From positions 1-42,627 of the forward strand of contig DATCDE010000071.1 in the NCBI GenBank assembly GCA_036510875.1: a DNA stretch of 42,627 bases, in the 5' to 3' direction. The DNA is from Actinomycetes bacterium (GTDB lineage: Bacteria; Actinomycetota; Actinomycetes; Prado026). Positions 33,938 to 41,391 of the stretch are shown here, one piece after another. Every line of letters begins with the position of its first letter. Within the stretch, counting starts at the first letter, position 1. The translations under genes were made by a program, and so were the position numbers. The notes under the pieces are model-generated. The model saw only the letters and a program-made list of their open reading frames with translations, was not told where the DNA came from and searched no databases.

Positions 33938-34576
33938 GTGAGCGGCTACGACACGGTCGTGTTCGACATCGGCGGCGTCCTCGTCGACTGGGACCCCCGG
34001 CACCTGTACCGGGACCTGTTCGACGGCGACGAGCAGCGGATGGAGTGGTTCCTGCAGGAGGTCGCTTCGCCGGACTGGAACCACACCATGGACGCCGGCC
34101 GGCCGCGGGCCGACGCGGTGGCCGAGCTGGTCGCCCGACACCCGGACCTCGAGGCGCTGATCCGGGCCTGGCACGACCGCTGGCAGGACATGCTGGCCGG
34201 GGAGATCGCCGGGAGCGTCGAGGTCCTCGACCGGCTCGAGGAGCGCGGCCTGCGGCTGCTCGCGCTGACGAACTGGTCGGCCGAGACGTTCCCCGAGGCG
34301 CGGCGGAGGTACGCCTCGCTGCAGCGCTTCGAGGCGGTCGTGGTGTCCGGGGAGCACGGCCTGGCCAAGCCCGACCCGGCGCTGTTTCGGCTGCTGCTCG
34401 ACCAGCACCGGGTCGACCCGGCGACCAGCGTGTACATCGATGACCGGGCCGACAACGTCGACACGGCCCGGTCGCTCGGGCTCACCGGCGTCCTGTTCAC
34501 CGGACCGGACCGGCTGGCCCGTGACCTCACCGACCTGGGGCTGCTCGAGCCGCCGGTCCCGGCGCCCCGCCCGTAG
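33938..34576 (+). CDS. HAD-superfamily hydrolase (subfamily IA)
   Basis: A 212-residue haloacid dehalogenase-type phosphatase. Motif I is FDIGGVLVDWD: the nucleophile Asp is Asp9 in VFDIGG, but the usual DxD reads DIG, as in the YihX/HAD-IA group. Motif II is LTNWS near 110, motif III is the Lys in GLAKPDP near 146, and motif IV is YIDDRADN near 168. A helical cap lies at about 15-85. GTG 33938 follows GGGAG by 9 nt. It lies 19 nt after priA and probably shares its mRNA. The substrate is unknown; small phosphorylated metabolites are usual for the group. Its TAG stop starts the def -10 hexamer. Confidence 0.88.
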   Translation: MSGYDTVVFDIGGVLVDWDPRHLYRDLFDGDEQRMEWFLQEVASPDWNHTMDAGRPRADAVAELVARHPDLEALIRAWHDRWQDMLAGEIAGSVEVLDRLEERGLRLLALTNWSAETFPEARRRYASLQRFEAVVVSGEHGLAKPDPALFRLLLDQHRVDPATSVYIDDRADNVDTARSLGLTGVLFTGPDRLARDLTDLGLLEPPVPAPRP

Positions 34577-34579
34577 ACT
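34574..34579 (+). promoter_or_regulatory. -10 hexamer for def-fmt-rsmB, starting on the HAD gene stop codon
   Basis: TAGACT begins with the TAG stop of the HAD gene and gives a leader of about 33 nt with a CGGGAGA ribosome site. It is the same hexamer as before metK. Confidence 0.45.
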
Positions 34580-34618
34580 GGACGCCGTTCGCCCCCAGCA
34601 GCCCCAGACGGGAGACCC

Positions 34619-35164
34619 GTGACCGTCCAGCCGATCCGCCTCTTCGGCGACCCGGTGCTGCGCACCGCCGCGGCCCCCGTGGTGGACTTCGACAAGGAGC
34701 TGCGCACCCTGGTGCGGGACCTCATGGACACCATGCTCGAGGCCCCCGGCGTCGGCCTGGCCGCCCCCCAGCTCGGGGTGTCGCTGCGGGTGTTCACCTA
34801 CGCGGTGGACGACGAGGTGGGCCACCTGGTCAACCCCACCCTGGACCTCACCGATGACGAGCAGGACGGCGAGGAGGGCTGCCTGTCGCTGCCCGGCCTG
34901 TCCTTCCCCACGGTGCGCGCCTACGGCGTCGTCGCCAAGGGGTTCAACCAGTACGGCGACCCGGTCGCCGTCGAGGGCACCGAGCTGCTGGCTCGCTGCG
35001 TCCAGCACGAGACCGACCACCTCGACGGCATCCTGTTCGTCGACCGGCTGGACCGCGAGACCCGCAAGGCCGCGCTGCGCGCGATCCGCGAGGCCGAGTG
35101 GTTCGGCGACAGCGCGCCCCAGGTCCGGGTCAGTCCGCACGCCACGCACGGCACGGCCCACTAG
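34619..35164 (+). CDS. def: Peptide deformylase
   Basis: Def removes the formyl group from the N-terminal methionine of new proteins. The 181-residue product has all three motifs: GVGLAAPQ (44-51), EGCLS with metal ligand Cys88, and HETDH (His130, Glu131, His134). The metal is normally Fe2+. The GTG start has a clear ribosome site. The stop TAG is immediately followed by the GTG of fmt with no gap; def and fmt carry out opposite formyl steps and are usually neighbours. Confidence 0.97.
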   Translation: MTVQPIRLFGDPVLRTAAAPVVDFDKELRTLVRDLMDTMLEAPGVGLAAPQLGVSLRVFTYAVDDEVGHLVNPTLDLTDDEQDGEEGCLSLPGLSFPTVRAYGVVAKGFNQYGDPVAVEGTELLARCVQHETDHLDGILFVDRLDRETRKAALRAIREAEWFGDSAPQVRVSPHATHGTAH

Positions 35165-36091
35165 GTGCGCCTCGTCTTCGCCGGCACCCCCGAGCCGGCG
35201 CTGCCGTCGCTGCGGGCGCTGCTGGCCTCCCGGCACGAGGTGGTCGCGGTGCTCACCCGGCCGGACGCGCCGGCCGGTCGGGGCCGCCGGCTCGCCGCGT
35301 CACCGGTCGCCGAGCTGGCCGCCGACGCCGGGCTCGAGGTGCTCAAGCCGCCGCGCCCCAGCGACCCCGCGTTCCTGGCCCGGCTGGCCGAGCTCGCCCC
35401 TGACGCCTGCCCGATCGTCGCCTACGGCGGCCTGATCCCGAGGGCCGCGCTGGACATCCCGCGGAACGGCTGGGTGAACCTGCACTTCTCGCTGCTCCCG
35501 GCCTGGCGCGGGGCCGCGCCGGTGCAGCACGCCATCCGGCACGGCGACGACTTCACCGGCGCCGCCACCTTTCTGCTCGAGGAGGGCCTGGACACCGGCC
35601 CGGTGTTCGGCGTGATCACCGAGCAGATCCGCCCGACCGACACGACGGGCGACCTGCTGGAGCGGCTGGCGCAGGGCGGCGCTCGGCTGCTCGTGGCCAC
35701 CCTCGACGGCATCGAGGACGGCGAGCTGCGCCCAGTGCCGCAGTCGCCGGTCGACGTCTCGCTGGCGCCGAAGGTCACCGTGGACGACGCCCGGGTGGAC
35801 TGGTCCGTGCCGGCGCTCGCGGTGGACCGGCAAGTGCGCTCGTGCACCCCGGCGCCCGGTGCCTGGACGACGTTTCGCGGGGAGCGGCTGCGGCTCGGGC
35901 CGGTGCAGCTGGCCGCCGACCGGGGGCTGGCCCCCGCCGAGCTGGCGGTGGACCGGGCCGGGGTGCACGTGGGCACCGGCAGCAGCGCCGTTCTGCTCGC
36001 CGAGGTGCGGCCGCAGGGCAAGCGGGCCATGCCGGCGGCCGACTGGGCCCGCGGGGTGCGGATCGCGCCGGGGGAGCGGTTCGAGCCGTGA
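35165..36091 (+). CDS. fmt: Methionyl-tRNA formyltransferase
   Basis: Fmt formylates initiator Met-tRNA with 10-formyl-tetrahydrofolate. The 308-residue product has the catalytic Asn105 and His107 in [15 protein letters not shown] and Asp143 in LDTGPV, followed by the C-terminal tRNA-binding domain (about 205-308). The N-terminal [16 protein letters not shown] is typical. No Shine-Dalgarno is possible outside def; translation must be coupled to def because the GTG directly follows its stop. It overlaps rsmB by 4 nt. Confidence 0.97.
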   Translation: MRLVFAGTPEPALPSLRALLASRHEVVAVLTRPDAPAGRGRRLAASPVAELAADAGLEVLKPPRPSDPAFLARLAELAPDACPIVAYGGLIPRAALDIPRNGWVNLHFSLLPAWRGAAPVQHAIRHGDDFTGAATFLLEEGLDTGPVFGVITEQIRPTDTTGDLLERLAQGGARLLVATLDGIEDGELRPVPQSPVDVSLAPKVTVDDARVDWSVPALAVDRQVRSCTPAPGAWTTFRGERLRLGPVQLAADRGLAPAELAVDRAGVHVGTGSSAVLLAEVRPQGKRAMPAADWARGVRIAPGERFEP

Positions 36092-37455
36092 CCGCCGGCC
36101 AGCGCTACCGCCGGCCGCGGCCGGACGCCGCCCGCCGGACCGCCTTCGACCTGCTGCGCGCCGTCGACGAGCGGGACGCCTACGCCAACCTCGCGCTGCC
36201 CGCGCTGATCCGGGAGCGCCGGCTGGACACCCGTGACGCCGCCTTCGCCACCGAGCTGGCCTACGGCACGCTGCGCGGCCGGGGCAGCTACGACGCGGTC
36301 CTCGCCGCCTGCACCGACCGGGGCCTCGACGCCGTCGACCCGCCGGTGCTCGACCTGGTCCGGATGGGGGCGCACCAGCTGTTGTCGATGCGCACACCGT
36401 CGCACGCCGCCGTCGGGGCCACCGTTGAGCTGGCCAGGGCCGCCGTGGGCGACGGCCGGGCCAAGTTCGTCAACGCCGTCCTGCGGCGGGTCGCCGAGCG
36501 GGACCTCGAAACCTGGCTGGCCGTCGTCGCGCCGCCCTACGACAGCGATCCGGTGGGCCACCTGAGCATCGTGCACTCCCACCCCCGCTGGGTGGTGGAC
36601 GTCTTCCGGGACGCCCTCGGCGGCTCGCTCGAGGAGACCGCCGCCCTGCTGGCCGCGGACAACGAGCGGCCGGTGGTGACCTTGGTGGCCCGGCGCTGCC
36701 CCGTCGAAGAGCTCATCGAGCTGGGCGCCGAGCCGGGCCGCTGGTCGAGGTTCGCGGCCCGGTGGCCGGGCGGCGACCCGGCGGCGCTGGCCCCGGTGCG
36801 CGACGGCCGCGCCGGCGTCCAGGACGAGGGCAGCCAGCTGATGGCCATCGCGCTGGCCGACGCGGCCCTGGACGACGGGCCGGACCGCCGGTGGCTGGAC
36901 CTGTGCGCCGGGCCCGGCGGCAAGGCGGCGCTGCTGGGCGCGCTGGCCATGGCGCGCGGCGGTGCCCTGCTCGCGGTCGAGCGGCAGCCGCACCGGGCCA
37001 GGCTGGTCGCCACGGCGGCGGGGGAGACCGCAGCGGTCGTCGTCGCGGACGGGCTGCACCCGGCCTGGCCCGCGGGCGGCTTCGACCGGGTGCTGGCCGA
37101 CGTCCCGTGCACCGGGCTGGGGGCGCTGCGCCGCCGCCCGGAGAGCCGCTGGCGGCGCCAGCCCGCCGACCTGGCCCGGCTGTCCCCGCTGCAGCGCGGC
37201 CTGCTGACCTCGGCGTTGGACGCCGCCCGGCCCGGAGGGCTGGTCGCCTACGTCACCTGCTCGCCGCACCTGGCCGAGACCAAGTTCGTCGTCGCCGACG
37301 TGCTGGCCGGCCGGGACGACGTCGAACGGGTCGACGCCCGGCCGCTGCTCGACGGACTGCCCGATCTCGGTCCCGGGCCGGACGTGCAGCTGTGGCCGCA
37401 CCGGCACGGCACCGACGCGATGTACCTGGCGCTACTGCGCCGCCGCTCAGGCTGA
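36088..37455 (+). CDS. rsmB: 16S rRNA (cytosine-C5) methyltransferase RsmB
   Basis: RsmB methylates C967 of 16S rRNA (E. coli numbering) with SAM. The 455-residue product has an N-terminal NusB-like RNA-binding domain (about 12-140) and a methyltransferase domain. Motifs in order are QDEGSQLM near 250, the SAM loop [14 protein letters not shown] near 271, motif [11 protein letters not shown] (release Cys) near 343 and motif [13 protein letters not shown] (catalytic Cys) near 388. The GTG start overlaps the fmt stop; GGGGGAG lies 12 nt upstream. Its last 9 nt overlap the end of the convergent diguanylate cyclase gene. Confidence 0.95.
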   Translation: MTAGQRYRRPRPDAARRTAFDLLRAVDERDAYANLALPALIRERRLDTRDAAFATELAYGTLRGRGSYDAVLAACTDRGLDAVDPPVLDLVRMGAHQLLSMRTPSHAAVGATVELARAAVGDGRAKFVNAVLRRVAERDLETWLAVVAPPYDSDPVGHLSIVHSHPRWVVDVFRDALGGSLEETAALLAADNERPVVTLVARRCPVEELIELGAEPGRWSRFAARWPGGDPAALAPVRDGRAGVQDEGSQLMAIALADAALDDGPDRRWLDLCAGPGGKAALLGALAMARGGALLAVERQPHRARLVATAAGETAAVVVADGLHPAWPAGGFDRVLADVPCTGLGALRRRPESRWRRQPADLARLSPLQRGLLTSALDAARPGGLVAYVTCSPHLAETKFVVADVLAGRDDVERVDARPLLDGLPDLGPGPDVQLWPHRHGTDAMYLALLRRRSG

Positions 37456-38637
37456 CCGCGCGGCCACCCGGTTCTTGCCGGCCGCCTTCGCCGCATACAG
37501 CCGGCGGTCGGCCTCCCGGAACACGTGCCAGACCGTGTCGTGGCCGACGTCGTCGGCGACCCCGATGCTCACGGTCACCTGCGCTCCGGGCCGGACCTCG
37601 TGCCACGGCTCGGCGGCCACCCGCTCGCGGATCCGCTCGCACAGCTCGGCGGCCGCCTCCGCCTCGGCGTTCGGCAGCACGATGGCCAGCTCCTCGCCGC
37701 CGTAGCGGGCCACCAGGTCGGCGCCCCGGGTGCCGTCCACCAGGATCCGGGCCACCCGGCGCAGCACCTCGTCGCCCGCCTCGTGGCCGAAGTGGTCGTT
37801 GACCAGCTTGAAGTCGTCGAGGTCGAGCAGCACCACGCTGATCGGCCGTTCGTAGCGCACCGCCTCCTCGAACATCCGCACCACCTCGGCGTCCAGGTGC
37901 CGCCGGTTGTGCAGGCCGGTGAGCGGGTCCCGCAGGGACAGCTCGGCCAGCCGCCGGGCCAGCGCCGTTTGGGTGGCCAGCGCCGACTGCAGCTCCGCCG
38001 TCCGCTGCTCGACCCGCTCCTCCAGATCGGCGTTCATGGCCCGCAGGTCCGCGGTGAGCTGGGCCGACCGCAGCCGCTCGGCGTCCGCCTCGTCGAAGGA
38101 CTCCCGGACGGCGTACGCCGTGAGGCCGGCCACCACCGCGGTGAACAGGCACATGAGCCCGGCGTAGAGCACCAGTGAGTGGATGCTGACCTCGGTGATC
38201 GCCGCGCTCCGGCTGACATCGTCCAGCAGCGCCAGGATGGCCAGGCTGCCCAGCAGCGCGCCCACCACATGCCGGACGCCGAGGGTGGCGCCGGCCATGC
38301 TCATGAGCAGCGCCACGAACACCGGCGCGTTGTCGACCCGGCCGGTGGCGGTCACCGAGGTGACCAGGACGACGGCGAACATGAGCAGCACCAGCCAGCT
38401 GCCCAGCTCGACCAGCCCGCGCCGGATCAGGGCCACGATGCCGCCGGCCGCGACCATCGCGATCGAGATCGCCCCGGCGCTGGCCACCGAGTCGGGGCGG
38501 ATCAGGGCCACCGGCAGGTACAGCGCAGCGGCCAACATCAGCCCCGCGACCATGGTGACCAGCACCCGGCCGCGCCGGCGCAGCCCGCGGTCGGGTGCGT
38601 GCACCCTGACCAACCAGCCGTAGCCGCGCTGGAGCAC
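37447..38637 (-). CDS. Membrane-bound GGDEF diguanylate cyclase
   Basis: Diguanylate cyclases make c-di-GMP from two GTP. This 396-residue product has six predicted membrane helices (about 25-45, 54-71, 78-95, 104-121, 124-138, 154-177), a coiled-coil linker (about 178-235) and a GGDEF domain. RDPLTGLHNRR opens that domain, and the active-site loop is RYGGEEL (GGEEL 313-317). The inhibitory I-site RxxD is present as RGAD at 304-307, five residues before GG, so product inhibition is likely. I chose GTG 38637 because GGGGGAGG lies 8 nt upstream; GTG 38673 would add 12 residues but has no ribosome site. No EAL domain is present. A BldD-like operator lies about 80 bp upstream. Confidence 0.92.
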   Translation of the reverse strand: MLQRGYGWLVRVHAPDRGLRRRGRVLVTMVAGLMLAAALYLPVALIRPDSVASAGAISIAMVAAGGIVALIRRGLVELGSWLVLLMFAVVLVTSVTATGRVDNAPVFVALLMSMAGATLGVRHVVGALLGSLAILALLDDVSRSAAITEVSIHSLVLYAGLMCLFTAVVAGLTAYAVRESFDEADAERLRSAQLTADLRAMNADLEERVEQRTAELQSALATQTALARRLAELSLRDPLTGLHNRRHLDAEVVRMFEEAVRYERPISVVLLDLDDFKLVNDHFGHEAGDEVLRRVARILVDGTRGADLVARYGGEELAIVLPNAEAEAAAELCERIRERVAAEPWHEVRPGAQVTVSIGVADDVGHDTVWHVFREADRRLYAAKAAGKNRVAARSA

Positions 38638-38713
38638 GAGGCTGTCCTCCCCCGGAAACGATGTGAGCCCCACGGTGTGACGGGGCAGCGCGTCCCGGAC
38701 CCCTGCTCCAAAC

Positions 38714-38725
38714 GGGTGATCACCC
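38714..38725. repeat. 12-bp perfect palindrome between the cyclase gene and rpe
   Basis: GGGTGATCACCC is fully self-complementary and lies between two divergent genes, a common place for an operator. Its right half overlaps the BldD-like site at 38719-38733. The 9-mer GGGTGATCA also occurs in the bldD promoter spacer (17628-17636). Confidence 0.5.
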
Positions 38726-38733
38726 TGCGTGTC
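38719..38733. promoter_or_regulatory. BldD-like operator upstream of the diguanylate cyclase
   Basis: The core 38720-38732, TCACCCTGCGTGT, matches eight of the nine fixed positions of the BldD consensus TNACNC(A/T)GNGTNA; only the last A is T. It sits 82 bp upstream of the cyclase start and 57 bp upstream of rpe. Streptomyces BldD is known to control several diguanylate cyclase genes, which makes the position meaningful. Confidence 0.45.
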
Positions 38734-38776
38734 CGGCTGGGTCCGGTGGCGGTTCTGGTGGCCGGCGCCAGCCCGC

Positions 38777-38782
38777 TACCCT
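38777..38782 (+). promoter_or_regulatory. -10 hexamer for a leaderless rpe transcript
   Basis: TACCCT ends 6 nt before the rpe GTG, so the mRNA should start at the codon itself. There is no Shine-Dalgarno. A -35-like TTCTGG (38753-38758) is 18 nt upstream. Confidence 0.45.
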
Positions 38783-38788
38783 GCCGCG

Positions 38789-39463
38789 GTGGGCATTCAG
38801 ATCGCGCCGAGCATCCTCAACGCCGACTTCGCCCGGCTGGCCGACGAGGTCGCCAGGGTCGAGGGCAGTGCCGACTGGCTGCACGTCGACGTGATGGACA
38901 ACCACTTCGTGCCCAACCTGACCCTGGGCCTGCCGGTCGTGCAGAGCCTGCTGGCCGCCACCTCGCTGCCGGTCGACTGCCACCTGATGATCGACGACCC
39001 GGACCGGTGGGCGCCGGCCTACGCCGAGGCCGGCGCCGGCTCGGTGACCTTCCACGTGGAGGCCGCCAGGGCGCCGGTACGGCTGGCCAGGGCGCTGCGC
39101 TCCGCCGGCGCCCGGGCCGGGATGGCGCTCAAGCCGGCCACGCCGGTCGAGCCCTACGAGGACCTGCTGCCCGAGCTGGACATGCTGCTGCTCATGACCG
39201 TCGAGCCGGGCTTCGGCGGCCAGCGGTTCCTCGACGTCGTGCTGCCCAAGGTGCGCCGGGCCCGCGAGATGATCGGCCGCCACGGCGGCTCGGTGTGGCT
39301 GCAGGTGGACGGCGGGGTGTCACTGGAGACGGTGGCCCGCTGCGCCGAGGCGGGCGCGGACGTGCTCGTCGCCGGCTCGGCCGTCTACACCGCCGACGAC
39401 CCGGCCGTCGTCGTGGACGCGCTGCGGGCCACGGCCGAGGCCGCCGCCGTCCAGCGCGGGTAG
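38789..39463 (+). CDS. rpe: Ribulose-phosphate 3-epimerase
   Basis: Rpe interconverts ribulose 5-phosphate and xylulose 5-phosphate in the pentose phosphate pathway. The 224-residue barrel has the [10 protein letters not shown] start, metal ligands in LHVDVMD (His32, Asp34), CHLMI near 74, the [10 protein letters not shown] loop near 138 and VDGGV with the second metal Asp near 173. GTG 38789 gives exactly the usual N-terminus. Ribulose 5-phosphate, its substrate, is also a precursor used by RibBA encoded downstream, although a -10 hexamer on its TAG stop suggests the rib genes have their own promoter. Confidence 0.97.
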   Translation: MGIQIAPSILNADFARLADEVARVEGSADWLHVDVMDNHFVPNLTLGLPVVQSLLAATSLPVDCHLMIDDPDRWAPAYAEAGAGSVTFHVEAARAPVRLARALRSAGARAGMALKPATPVEPYEDLLPELDMLLLMTVEPGFGGQRFLDVVLPKVRRAREMIGRHGGSVWLQVDGGVSLETVARCAEAGADVLVAGSAVYTADDPAVVVDALRATAEAAAVQRG

Positions 39464-39466
39464 AGT
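39461..39466 (+). promoter_or_regulatory. -10 hexamer of the rib operon, starting on the rpe stop codon
   Basis: TAGAGT begins with the rpe TAG. Transcription would start near 39473, about 12 nt before the first stem of the FMN riboswitch. No -35 is evident. Confidence 0.45.
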
Positions 39467-39484
39467 GGCCCCCGCGTAACAGCA

Positions 39485-39610
39485 GCGTGCTCCGGGGTCG
39501 GTGAAAGTCCGAACCGGCGGTGACAGTCCGCGACCCGGCCGAAGCCATCGGCCGGTTGACCCGGTGGAACTCCGGGACCGACGGTGAGAGTCCGGATGGG
39601 AGGCGCACGC
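39485..39610 (+). ncRNA. FMN riboswitch (RFN element)
   Basis: The aptamer is closed by P1 GCGTGC/GCACGC (39485-39490 with 39605-39610). Inside are the conserved RFN blocks in order: GGTGAAAGTCCGAACCGGCGG, shifted one base from consensus length, AGTCCGCGACCCG, GGTGGAACTCCGGGACCGACGG and GAGAGTCCGGATGGGAGG. The variable arm is GGCCGAAGCCATCGGCC (39537-39553). FMN binding should lower ribD-ribE-ribBA expression. Confidence 0.95.
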
Positions 39611-39679
39611 GGCGGGAACCGTCCCGGGTCGTCCCGCGCCGCCGTCCCTCGGCGACGCACCGCCCCGGCCGCGTCCCGT

Positions 39680-39712
39680 GTCCCCCGGAGCCCGCCCAAG
39701 CGGGAAGGGGAC
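39680..39712 (+). promoter_or_regulatory. Ribosome-site-masking hairpin (riboswitch expression platform)
   Basis: GTCCCC (39680-39685) can pair with GGGGAC (39707-39712), and CCCGC with GCGGG (39691-39695 with 39700-39704) around a CCAA loop. The lower stem covers the ribD Shine-Dalgarno AAGGGGA (39705-39711), whose GTG follows at 39716. No U-tract is present, so control is probably at translation. Confidence 0.6.
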
Positions 39713-39715
39713 CAG

Positions 39716-40768
39716 GTGGCCACCGAGCACGAGCGTGCCGCGATGCTGCGCGCCCTCGAGCTGGCCGCGACCCCGGGCGTCCCGACCGGGCCCAACCCCC
39801 GGGTCGGCTGCGTGCTGCTGGGCCCGGACGGCACGGTGCTGGCCACCGGCTACCACCGCGGTGCCGGCAGCCCGCACGCCGAGGTCGACGCGCTGGCGCA
39901 GGCCGGGTCGGCGGCCGTTGGCAGCACCGCGGTCGTCACCCTCGAGCCGTGCAACCACACCGGCCGCACCGGCCCGTGTGCGCAGGCGCTGGTGGCCGCC
40001 GGGGTCCGCCGGGTGGTCTTCGCCCAGGCCGACACCAACCCGGTCGCGTCCGGCGGGGCCGCCGCCCTGCGCGCGGCCGGGGTTGACGTCGAGGGCGGGC
40101 TGCTGTCCGAGCGGGCCGCCGCGCTCAACGAGACCTGGACTTTCGCACTGGCCCACGGCCGCCCGTTCGTCACCTGGAAGCTCGCGGCCAGCCTGGACGG
40201 CCGCAGCGCCGCGGCCGACGGCAGCAGCCGGTGGATCACCTCCGAGCCGGCCAGGGCCGACGTGCACGCGCTGCGGGCCCGGGTGGACGCCGTCCTCGTC
40301 GGCACCGGCACGGCGCTGGCCGACGACCCGCAGCTGACCGTCCGCGACGCCGACGGCCACCCAGCCGGGCGCCAGCCGCTGCGCGTGGTGGTGGGCCGGC
40401 GGCCGCTGCCGCAGGGCGCCCGGTTGCAGGACGGCTCCGCGCCGACCGCCGTCTACCCGACCCATGACCTGGCCGCCGTCCTGGCCGACCTGCACGACCG
40501 CGACGTCCAGCACGCCCTGCTCGAGGGCGGCCCCACCCTGGCCGGCGCCTTCCTACGGGCCGGGCTCGTGGACCGGGTGGTGGCCTACCTTGCGCCGGTG
40601 CTGCTCGGCGCCGGGCCGGCCGCCCTCGGCGACGCCGGCGTCGCCACCATCGCGCAGGCGCTGCGGCTGCACGTGGAGGACGTCACCGCCCTCGGGCCGG
40701 ACCTGCGGGTCACCGCGCGCCCGGTTCGTCCCGACTCCGTTCCGTCCGTCAACCCGGGAGGTCACTAG
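39716..40768 (+). CDS. ribD: Bifunctional riboflavin deaminase / reductase
   Basis: RibD deaminates and then reduces the pyrimidine made by GTP cyclohydrolase II, the second and third steps of riboflavin synthesis. The 350-residue product has an N-terminal zinc deaminase (His54 and Glu56 in SPHAEVDAL; Cys79 and Cys88 in EPCNHTGRTGPC) and a C-terminal NADPH reductase (KLAASLDGR near 150, SSRWITS near 165, LLEGGPTLAGAF near 265). GTG 39716 is chosen because the masked Shine-Dalgarno AAGGGGA is 4-5 nt upstream; the frame is open further upstream only through the riboswitch. Confidence 0.95.
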   Translation: MATEHERAAMLRALELAATPGVPTGPNPRVGCVLLGPDGTVLATGYHRGAGSPHAEVDALAQAGSAAVGSTAVVTLEPCNHTGRTGPCAQALVAAGVRRVVFAQADTNPVASGGAAALRAAGVDVEGGLLSERAAALNETWTFALAHGRPFVTWKLAASLDGRSAAADGSSRWITSEPARADVHALRARVDAVLVGTGTALADDPQLTVRDADGHPAGRQPLRVVVGRRPLPQGARLQDGSAPTAVYPTHDLAAVLADLHDRDVQHALLEGGPTLAGAFLRAGLVDRVVAYLAPVLLGAGPAALGDAGVATIAQALRLHVEDVTALGPDLRVTARPVRPDSVPSVNPGGH

Positions 40769-40770
40769 CC

Positions 40771-41391
40771 ATGTTCACCGGCATTGTTGAGGAGCTCGGG
40801 GAGGTCGTCGAGATCGTCGACCTCGGTGACGCGGCCCGGCTCACCGTCCGCGGGCCGCTGGTCACCTCGGACGCGAGCCAGGGCGACTCGATCGCAGTCA
40901 ACGGGGTGTGCCTGACCGTGGTGGACACCGCGAGCGGGGTGTTCACGGCCGACGTGATGCGCGAGACGCTGGCCCGGACCAGCCTGGGTGCGCTGGAGGA
41001 GGGCAGCCCGGTCAACCTGGAGCGGCCGGTGACCCTGGCCGCCCGGCTCGGCGGCCACCTGGTGCAGGGCCACGTCGACGGCACCGGGGAGCTGCTCGAG
41101 CGGGTCCCCGGCCACCACTGGGAGATCCTGCGGATCGAGCTGCCACCCGAGCTGTCCCGGTACGTCGTGGCGAAGGGCTCGATCGCCGTCGACGGGGTCT
41201 CGCTGACCGTCGTCGAGGTCAGGCCGAAGTGGTTCACGGTGAGCCTGATCCCCACGACGCTGGACCTCACCACGCTCGGTGCCAAGCAGCCGGGCGACCC
41301 AGTGAACCTCGAGGTGGACGTGGTGGCGAAGTACGTGGAGAAGCTGCTCGGCGCGGCACCCAGCGATCACCACGAGGAGGAGCACGCATGA
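40771..41391 (+). CDS. ribE: Riboflavin synthase alpha chain
   Basis: Riboflavin synthase turns two molecules of 6,7-dimethyl-8-ribityllumazine into riboflavin and the pyrimidine precursor. The 206-residue product is the expected tandem of two lumazine-binding barrels: MFTGIVEE at the start, [14 protein letters not shown] in the first, GHVDGTGE at the join, and [14 protein letters not shown] in the second. ATG 40771 follows GGGAGGT by 7 nt and comes 2 nt after the ribD stop. The stop overlaps ribBA by 4 nt. Some organisms call this gene ribC. Confidence 0.97.
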   Translation: MFTGIVEELGEVVEIVDLGDAARLTVRGPLVTSDASQGDSIAVNGVCLTVVDTASGVFTADVMRETLARTSLGALEEGSPVNLERPVTLAARLGGHLVQGHVDGTGELLERVPGHHWEILRIELPPELSRYVVAKGSIAVDGVSLTVVEVRPKWFTVSLIPTTLDLTTLGAKQPGDPVNLEVDVVAKYVEKLLGAAPSDHHEEEHA

